A stretch of DNA of 10,648 nucleotides from Azoarcus sp. (GTDB lineage: Bacteria; Pseudomonadota; Gammaproteobacteria; Burkholderiales; Rhodocyclaceae): assembly GCA_031259795.1 (NCBI GenBank), contig JAIRLA010000226.1, forward strand, positions 1-10,648. Direction: 5' to 3'. Below, one piece after another: positions 6,507 to 10,648 of the stretch. The notes beneath the pieces are model-generated. The model made no database searches. It was not told the origin of the DNA and saw nothing but the letters and a program-made list of their open reading frames with translations. Numbering within the stretch: the stretch's first letter is position 1; every line of letters starts with the position of its first letter. The position numbers and the translations under genes are program-made.

Positions 6507-7493
6507 TCAGCGCAACGGCGAATCCAGCCGCACATACACTGTCCGCCCAAGTGAGCGCAGCAGATCGGCGGCGTGTATGAAACTTTCCGAATGTCCGGCA
6601 TAAAGACGCCCATCCGGCCGCATCAGGGGAACAAAGCGTTTCAAAATAGCGTATTGCGTTTGCTTGTCGAAATAGATCATTACATTTCGGCAGAAAATCG
6701 CATCGAGCGGCCCCTGCACTGTCCAGGTTGGCGACAGCAGATTGATGCGGCGAAACGAAATCAGCCGCCGCAACTCGGGCCGCGCGGTGTAAATATCCCC
6801 GTCGGTGGCGCTGTGCGTGAAATAGCGGGTGATGTGCGCCTGCTGCAACTTCTCCACGCGATCGCGCCGGTAGCACCCCTTTTCGCCATGGGCAAGCACG
6901 GCGGTGTCGATGTCGCTGGCGATGATCTCCACTGGCGGCGTCAGGGTCGAGAAAACATCGCAGGCCGTGATCGCCAGCGAATACGGCTCTTCGCCCGTTG
7001 AAGCGGCGCAGCACCAAATCCGGAACACGCGCTTTTCCTTCATCTGCCTGATCTGTTGGGCGAGGATGTCGAAATGGTGCGACTCGCGGAAAAAAGAAGT
7101 CAGATTGGTCGTCAGCGAATTGACGAAAGTTTCCCACTCGCCGCGATCCCGTTCGAGGCGCTGGAGGTATTGGGCAAAGGACTTGTCGCCACAGGCGCGC
7201 AACCGGCGCGCCAACCGGCTATAGACCATATCCTGCTTGGCGGGCGACAGGGCGATGCCCGCATGCTCGTAGATCAGCTTGCGGACGCGCTCGAAATCGA
7301 TGGAAGTAAACTCGAATTCACGATTCTGCGCCGTGGTTGTCGAATGGAGCGCCGACAGGGTTTTCACGATGGAAGAAGCCGTGGCGGAGTGCGTTCCCGG
7401 CGCGAGGGGCGAATCGCCGCGCCGCGAGCTTCCCGCGCCGCCGCCGGAAGGATGTTGGCCGGAATTGCCGTGTAATGACGTATGCGTTGCCAT
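6507..7493 (-). CDS. cheR: CheR chemoreceptor glutamate methyltransferase
   Basis: CheR uses S-adenosylmethionine to methylate receptor glutamates during adaptation. In 328 residues, the N-terminal helical domain begins near residue 58 (FEFTSIDFERVRKLIYEHAGI), followed by TTNLTSFFRE (128-137), the SAM-binding loop WCCAASTGEEPYS (160-172), SDID (193-196) and FCRNVMIYFD (267-276). E. coli CheR has 286 residues; the surplus is a low-complexity Gly/Ser/Thr-rich leader of about 55 residues. The chosen ATG has no clear Shine-Dalgarno, so the start is uncertain; the in-frame GTG at residue 43 has none either. The gene starts 30 bp after motB and its TGA abuts the first ATG of cheB, so the two opposing enzymes are probably co-translated. 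Confidence 0.95.
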   Translation of the reverse strand: MATHTSLHGNSGQHPSGGGAGSSRRGDSPLAPGTHSATASSIVKTLSALHSTTTAQNREFEFTSIDFERVRKLIYEHAGIALSPAKQDMVYSRLARRLRACGDKSFAQYLQRLERDRGEWETFVNSLTTNLTSFFRESHHFDILAQQIRQMKEKRVFRIWCCAASTGEEPYSLAITACDVFSTLTPPVEIIASDIDTAVLAHGEKGCYRRDRVEKLQQAHITRYFTHSATDGDIYTARPELRRLISFRRINLLSPTWTVQGPLDAIFCRNVMIYFDKQTQYAILKRFVPLMRPDGRLYAGHSESFIHAADLLRSLGRTVYVRLDSPLR

Positions 7494-7523
7494 GGCGAAG
7501 TGGTCTTCGTGGAAAACGTTGGG

Positions 7524-8516
7524 TTAGCGATTGGGAGCCGGCGCGGCGTCCGCAGCGCCGCCGCGGCCCGCTCCCATCGCCTCCGGAATGGATTGCATTG
7601 GAATTTCGGCGCGGCCGGTTCCTTCGTTGCGAATTGCTTCTTCAGTTTCCTTGTTGAGCACGATGATACTGATGCGACGGTTGATCGGATCGAAAGGATC
7701 GTCCTGATCCAGGTGGATGGTGTCGGCCAACCCGACCACGCGCACCACCTTGCTTGCCGCCAGTCCCCCCGAGATCAACTCGCGCCGCGCCGCGTTGGCG
7801 CGGTTGGCCGACAATTCCCAATTGGAAAAACCTGAATCGCCGCCGGCATATTGCGCCGCGTCGGTGTGACCCGAGAGACTGACGCGGTTATCGACGCCAT
7901 TGAGCGCCAGGCCGATGGCGCGCAGCAACTCGCGCGTATAGGGGCGCAATTCCGCGCTCGACAGGTTGAACATCGGCCTGTTCTGCTCATCGACGATCTG
8001 GATGCGCAATCCTTCCGAGATGATGTCGATCAGAATCTGGTTCTTGAACATGCGCAACTGGGCGTCGGCCTCGATCAGCGCCTCGATCCGTCCCTTGAGA
8101 TCGATCAGGCGGGCATGCTCGCGCCGTTTTTCCTGCTCTGCCCAGTCGGGATCGGCGCCCTCGCCCCTGTGCCGCCGGTACGCGGCATCGACGTTGATCG
8201 AGCGCGAAGGCGTATCGCCCCGGCGCACCTGTCCCACCTTGCGCGATAAATCCTCGCCGCCGCCCTGGATGATGCTCGAACTGGCGCCCGACCCCGCCCC
8301 GCCTTCCATCGTGAGCTTGAGCGGATTCTGGAAATAATCGGAAATACCCTGGAGATCGCCCTGCGAAGTCGAACCGAGCAGCCACATCATCAGGAAAAAA
8401 GCCATCATCGCGGTAACGAAGTCGCCGTAGGCGATCTTCCACGCCCCTCCATGGGCGCCGCCAACGACCTTCTTGACGCGCTTGACAATGATCGGCTGCT
8501 GGTTATCGTCGCTCAC
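7524..8516 (-). CDS. motB: MotB flagellar stator protein
   Basis: MotB anchors the proton-driven stator to peptidoglycan. The 330 residues show a basic N-terminus, one membrane helix (about 30-48, YGDFVTAMMAFFLMMWLLGS) carrying the proton-carrying Asp32, then a plug-like amphipathic stretch (LQGISDYFQNPL, 55-66). A long hydrophilic linker follows, and then an OmpA-like peptidoglycan-binding domain (about 165-290) with LSGHTDAAQY and NWELSANRANAARREL. The C-terminus is an Ala/Gly/Pro-rich tail. The start is GTG, supported by GGAG eight bases upstream (GGAGATCAGGCG-GTG). It lies 43 bp after motA and 30 bp before cheR. Confidence 0.97.
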   Translation of the reverse strand: MSDDNQQPIIVKRVKKVVGGAHGGAWKIAYGDFVTAMMAFFLMMWLLGSTSQGDLQGISDYFQNPLKLTMEGGAGSGASSSIIQGGGEDLSRKVGQVRRGDTPSRSINVDAAYRRHRGEGADPDWAEQEKRREHARLIDLKGRIEALIEADAQLRMFKNQILIDIISEGLRIQIVDEQNRPMFNLSSAELRPYTRELLRAIGLALNGVDNRVSLSGHTDAAQYAGGDSGFSNWELSANRANAARRELISGGLAASKVVRVVGLADTIHLDQDDPFDPINRRISIIVLNKETEEAIRNEGTGRAEIPMQSIPEAMGAGRGGAADAAPAPNR

Positions 8517-8559
8517 CGCCTGATCTCCGCCTCGTCCGCAGGGTTATGACCATGACCCA

Positions 8560-9414
8560 TCATCCCTTGCGGCTCTTGATTTCCTGTTCGAGTTCGATGA
8601 AAGTCGGGCGGTCGGTGGAATAGAGCACCTTGCGCCCGAACTCCACGGCGATCTGCGGAGCATAGCCGTTCATGCTCGCCAGCAGAACGACCTTCACCAC
8701 CTGGAAAATCTTGCTGCTTTCCTCGGCCTTCTGCTCGATCTGGCTGGCCAGCGGCGCAACGAAACCATACGATAACAGGATGCCGAGGAAAGTTCCCACC
8801 AGGGCGCCCGCGATCATCTTGCCGAGCACGGCCGGCGGTTCGCCCACCGCGCCCATCGTGTTGACCACTCCCATCACGCACACCACGATCCCGAAGGCGG
8901 GCAGCGCCTGCCCGATCTCGTTGATCGCGTGCGGCGCCTGGTGCGCCTCCTGATGGTGGGTCTCAAGCTCCATGTCCATCAGATTCTCGATCTCGAAGGC
9001 ATTGAGGTTCCCCCCCACCATCATGCGCAGATAGTCACACATGAATTCAACCAGATGATGATCGGCGGCCACGCTCGCGTACTTGGTGAAAAGCGGGCTG
9101 GATTCGGGATTCTCGACATCGTTCTCGATCGACATCAGCCCTTCCTTGCGCACCTTGGCGAGAATCTCGAACAGGAGCGAGAGCAGATCGACATAAAGCG
9201 CGCGATTGTATTTCGACCCCTTGAACGCCACGCCCAGCGACTTCAGCCCGGCCTTCAGCACCTTGGGCGTGTTGCCGGCGACGAAGCCGCCGATGAGCAG
9301 CCCCAGGATGGCGATATACTCCGTTGGCACCCAAAGCGCGACGACGCTGCCATGGACGGCGAACGTGCCCAGCGTGGCGGCAAAAATGATGAGATAACCA
9401 ATGAGCAAAAACAC
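8560..9414 (-). CDS. motA: MotA flagellar stator protein
   Basis: MotA forms the proton channel with MotB and pushes on the rotor protein FliG. The 284-residue protein has four membrane segments (about 1-20, 33-50, 171-191 and 201-221) and a large cytoplasmic loop. Key residues line up with E. coli at an offset of one: Arg89 and Glu97 (FliG contact; R90, E98), Pro172 in LPAFG and Pro221 in VAPL (P173, P222). The start is GTG with GGGGAG seven bases before it; that Shine-Dalgarno is in a small hairpin (9422-9436). It begins a transcription unit after the flhC terminator and is probably FliA-dependent. A G7 tract (coding strand, + 9010-9016) encodes the VGGN segment. Confidence 0.98.
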   Translation of the reverse strand: MFLLIGYLIIFAATLGTFAVHGSVVALWVPTEYIAILGLLIGGFVAGNTPKVLKAGLKSLGVAFKGSKYNRALYVDLLSLLFEILAKVRKEGLMSIENDVENPESSPLFTKYASVAADHHLVEFMCDYLRMMVGGNLNAFEIENLMDMELETHHQEAHQAPHAINEIGQALPAFGIVVCVMGVVNTMGAVGEPPAVLGKMIAGALVGTFLGILLSYGFVAPLASQIEQKAEESSKIFQVVKVVLLASMNGYAPQIAVEFGRKVLYSTDRPTFIELEQEIKSRKG

Positions 9415-9416
9415 GG

Positions 9417-9436
9417 AAAAACTCCCCTCGTGGGAG
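9417..9436 (-). promoter_or_regulatory. hairpin enclosing the motA ribosome binding site
   Basis: On the minus strand CTCCC (9432-9436), loop ACGAG and GGGAG (9422-9426) form a 5-bp GC-rich stem, followed by TTTTT (9417-9421) and CC before the GTG start. The 3' arm contains the motA Shine-Dalgarno GGGGAG. The same structure also looks like a very short intrinsic terminator. Either masking of translation start or mild attenuation is possible; the stem is short, so the effect may be small. Confidence 0.4.
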
Positions 9437-9452
9437 GAGAAGTGTGCCGGAT

Positions 9453-9480
9453 TTTACGTCAACGTACCGTGAAAACTTGA
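9453..9480 (-). promoter_or_regulatory. weak sigma-28-like promoter for motA-cheB
   Basis: The minus strand reads TCAAGTTT, 12 bases, GACGTAAA. The -35 is 7/8 to the FliA consensus TAAAGTTT; the -10 is only 5/8 to GCCGATAA and the spacing is one base longer than usual. Position is right: after the flhC terminator and about 40-65 bp before motA. Transcription would begin near 9446. Confidence 0.45.
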
Positions 9481-9491
9481 ACCCGGGATAT

Positions 9492-9517
9492 AAAAAAGGC
9501 CGTCACCATGAGCGGCC
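9492..9517 (-). terminator. rho-independent terminator after flhC
   Basis: On the minus strand GGCCG-C-TCA, loop TGG, TGA-CGGCC forms an 8-bp stem with one bulged C, followed by six T (9492-9497). It lies about 50 bp after the flhC stop and closes the flhDC operon, separating it from motA. Confidence 0.8.
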
Positions 9518-9520
9518 AAA

Positions 9521-9568
9521 AGCATGCGCGCGGATACATGCAAATACATCAGCATGGCGCGGATACAT
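9521..9568. repeat. near-perfect direct repeat directly after flhC
   Basis: AGCATGCGCGCGGATACAT (9521-9539) recurs as AGCATGGCGCGGATACAT (9551-9568), differing by one deleted base; starts are 30 bp apart, close to three helical turns. The intervening bases include another ATACAT (9544-9549). The repeat begins at the base after the flhC stop codon and ends just before the terminator. Confidence 0.85.
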
Positions 9569-10132
9569 TCAGGTCATTTCTGTTTCCCGCGCCCGCGCCC
9601 GCGTTTTCTCCACCGAGGCGCGGCGTGTCTTGCCCGCGCGCGACGGCATATTGCACAGCCCGCACACATAACCATGCGCCGGATCGTGGGCATGGGCCAC
9701 GAAATGCGCGCCGCAGACACCGCATTCCGTCAGCTGCAAAAGGTCGGCGGCGAAAAAGCGCACCAGCGTCCATGCCCGGGTCAGGCTCAACACCGGCTCC
9801 ACCCTGCCGGCCTCGATCTGGTCGAGATAAAGGTGATAGGCCTTGATGATCGCATCAAGTCCGCACAGGCCGGTACGCTGCTCGAAGAAGCGGTAATAGC
9901 CCATGAAAAGCGAGGAATGCACATTCGGCTGCCAAGTCATGAACCAATCGGTCGAAAACGGCAGCATGCCCTTCGGAGGCGAAACACCGCGCACTTCCTT
10001 GTAAATCCTGAGCAATTTTTCGCGGCTCAACCGGGTTTCGGCTTCGAGCATCTGCATGCGGGCGCCCAGTTGCACCATCTCGATGGCGCGGCGAATATCT
10101 TCCGCCTCGTCGATGATCCGTTTGTTCTTCAT
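9569..10132 (-). CDS. flhC: FlhC flagellar master transcriptional activator subunit
   Basis: FlhC joins FlhD as a heterohexamer that activates the class II flagellar genes, including the FliA sigma factor. The protein has 187 residues (E. coli 192). It opens with MKNKRIIDEAEDI and contains ARMQMLEAETRLSREKLLRIYKEVRG and FSTDWFMTWQPNVHSSLF. The four zinc-binding cysteines are Cys137, Cys140, Cys157 and Cys160 (CGVCG and CGLC), the same numbering as in E. coli. Two adjacent ATG codons follow AGGAGG; I chose the second because its spacing is 5 bases, against 2 for the first at 10135. The C-terminus is Arg/Lys-rich. It lies 22 bp after flhD. Confidence 0.96.
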   Translation of the reverse strand: MKNKRIIDEAEDIRRAIEMVQLGARMQMLEAETRLSREKLLRIYKEVRGVSPPKGMLPFSTDWFMTWQPNVHSSLFMGYYRFFEQRTGLCGLDAIIKAYHLYLDQIEAGRVEPVLSLTRAWTLVRFFAADLLQLTECGVCGAHFVAHAHDPAHGYVCGLCNMPSRAGKTRRASVEKTRARARETEMT

Positions 10133-10154
10133 CATATCCTCCTCAAGAGCAACC

Positions 10155-10472
10155 TCACGCGGCCTCTTCCGCCGCCCTGCCGGCGGCGATGATCGCCGCA
10201 TGCAGCGTGGAAGCCGCCTCATCCCGCCCTTCTCCGGCCATCAGCCGGGCAAGCTGCTCGTCGTCGAAGCGAAAGCACGGAATCAACATTGGGCTATCGG
10301 CCATGCGCACCAGCCTGGCCGCCGACATGTTTTCGATGCAATCCGCAAACGCCGCGCCGATGCCGAGCCGGAACAACGCCGTTTCCCGATCGCTGCGCAA
10401 CATTTTCTGCGCGAGCATCAGATAGGCGAGATTCAATTCCCGGATTTCGGACTGAAAATCAGGATGCTTCAT
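10155..10472 (-). CDS. flhD: FlhD flagellar master transcriptional activator subunit
   Basis: FlhD is the partner subunit of FlhC in the flagellar master regulator. The 105 residues include the recognisable IRELNLAYLMLAQKMLRSDRE-type first helix region (10-30), FRLGIGAAFAD (34-44) and an ARLVRMADSPMLIPCFRF segment (52-69); E. coli FlhD is slightly longer (about 116-119). The last 20 or so residues are an Ala-rich helix, where the family varies. The ATG has AAGGGG six bases upstream. It is the first gene of flhDC, whose control region (10473-10648) is partly outside the window. Confidence 0.95.
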   Translation of the reverse strand: MKHPDFQSEIRELNLAYLMLAQKMLRSDRETALFRLGIGAAFADCIENMSAARLVRMADSPMLIPCFRFDDEQLARLMAGEGRDEAASTLHAAIIAAGRAAEEAA

Positions 10473-10648
10473 CGAAAACCCCTTGCCTTTCAGAAGACTG
10501 GCTTGCGGAAGTTAAAGTAAACTCTCAATACTCGCAAGTTCATTATTTCACGTTGCGACCCATTCATGACGCGGATGCCATGAGAAGGGCAATCATACGG
10601 CACTTTTCCTTTTTATTTCATATTGTTTTTGCGTGTCCTTTTTCCTGG
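10473..10648 (-). promoter_or_regulatory. flhD upstream control region
   Basis: This leader is visibly more AT-rich than the coding DNA around it. A weak sigma-70-like pair on the minus strand, TTGCGA (10532-10537), 17 bases, TAACTT (10509-10514), would start transcription about 30 nt before flhD. A 6-bp inverted repeat, CTTGCG (10502-10507) and CGCAAG (10533-10538), brackets this promoter with a 25-bp loop, and TCATG/CATGA arms (10564-10568, 10579-10583) form a second small palindrome. No confident CRP or other operator was recognised, and no upstream gene is visible before the window ends. Confidence 0.4.

Noticed and set aside
5749..7137. 462-residue minus-strand frame overlapping cheB and cheR
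   Set aside because: Out of frame with both genes and low-complexity; cheR and cheB motifs are complete in their own frames.
9425..9464. TTGACG as a sigma-70 -35 box before motA
   Set aside because: No acceptable -10 at 16-18 bases; the surrounding bases fit a sigma-28-like arrangement better.
10133..10222. Longer flhC start overlapping flhD
   Set aside because: The extra 30 residues are translated flhD sequence in another frame, and AGGAGG sits directly before the ATG pair at 10130-10135.

Overview
The window is a single chemotaxis and motility cluster with every recognisable gene on the minus strand, so transcription runs from high to low coordinates. The gene order along the transcript is flhD, flhC, motA, motB, cheR, cheB, cheV (copy 1), cheV (copy 2), cheY, cheZ, cheA. 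GC-rich coding sequence, an FlhD/FlhC master regulator, a very E. coli-like CheY and a CheZ phosphatase together point to a motile betaproteobacterium; the order or genus cannot be fixed from this sequence. No mobile element, CRISPR array, tRNA or rRNA is visible.

Layout from the right edge: 10473-10648 is the more AT-rich control region of flhD. flhD and flhC form a two-gene operon that ends in a good rho-independent terminator (9492-9517), just after a near-perfect 18/19-bp direct repeat (9521-9568). A weak sigma-28-like promoter (9453-9480) and a small hairpin covering the motA ribosome binding site then lead into motA-motB-cheR-cheB. After cheB there is a 167-bp gap with a 9-bp perfect hairpin and a well-matched sigma-28 (FliA) promoter (TAAAGTCC-N11-GTCGATGA) that should drive cheV1-cheV2-cheY-cheZ-cheA. 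The left 374 bp after cheA holds no gene, but has a tandem duplication over the cheA stop codon, a REP-like element and a possible distal terminator.

Working model: FlhD4C2 switches on the flagellar regulon including FliA, and FliA then transcribes the motor and chemotaxis genes. CheA phosphorylates CheY, which CheZ dephosphorylates; MotA/MotB form the stator; CheR and CheB adjust receptor methylation.

The unusual part is the wiring. CheB is a bare methylesterase domain without the receiver that normally gates it. CheA has no recognisable P2 domain, which is the usual docking site for CheY and CheB. There is no cheW, cheD or receptor gene in the window. Two tandem CheV proteins (CheW domain plus receiver) are present instead, both with intact phosphorylation sites. 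A reasonable hypothesis is that phosphorylation-dependent adaptation has moved from CheB to the CheV pair. CheZ also carries two extra N-terminal copies of a short acidic/hydrophobic motif resembling its own CheY-binding tail.
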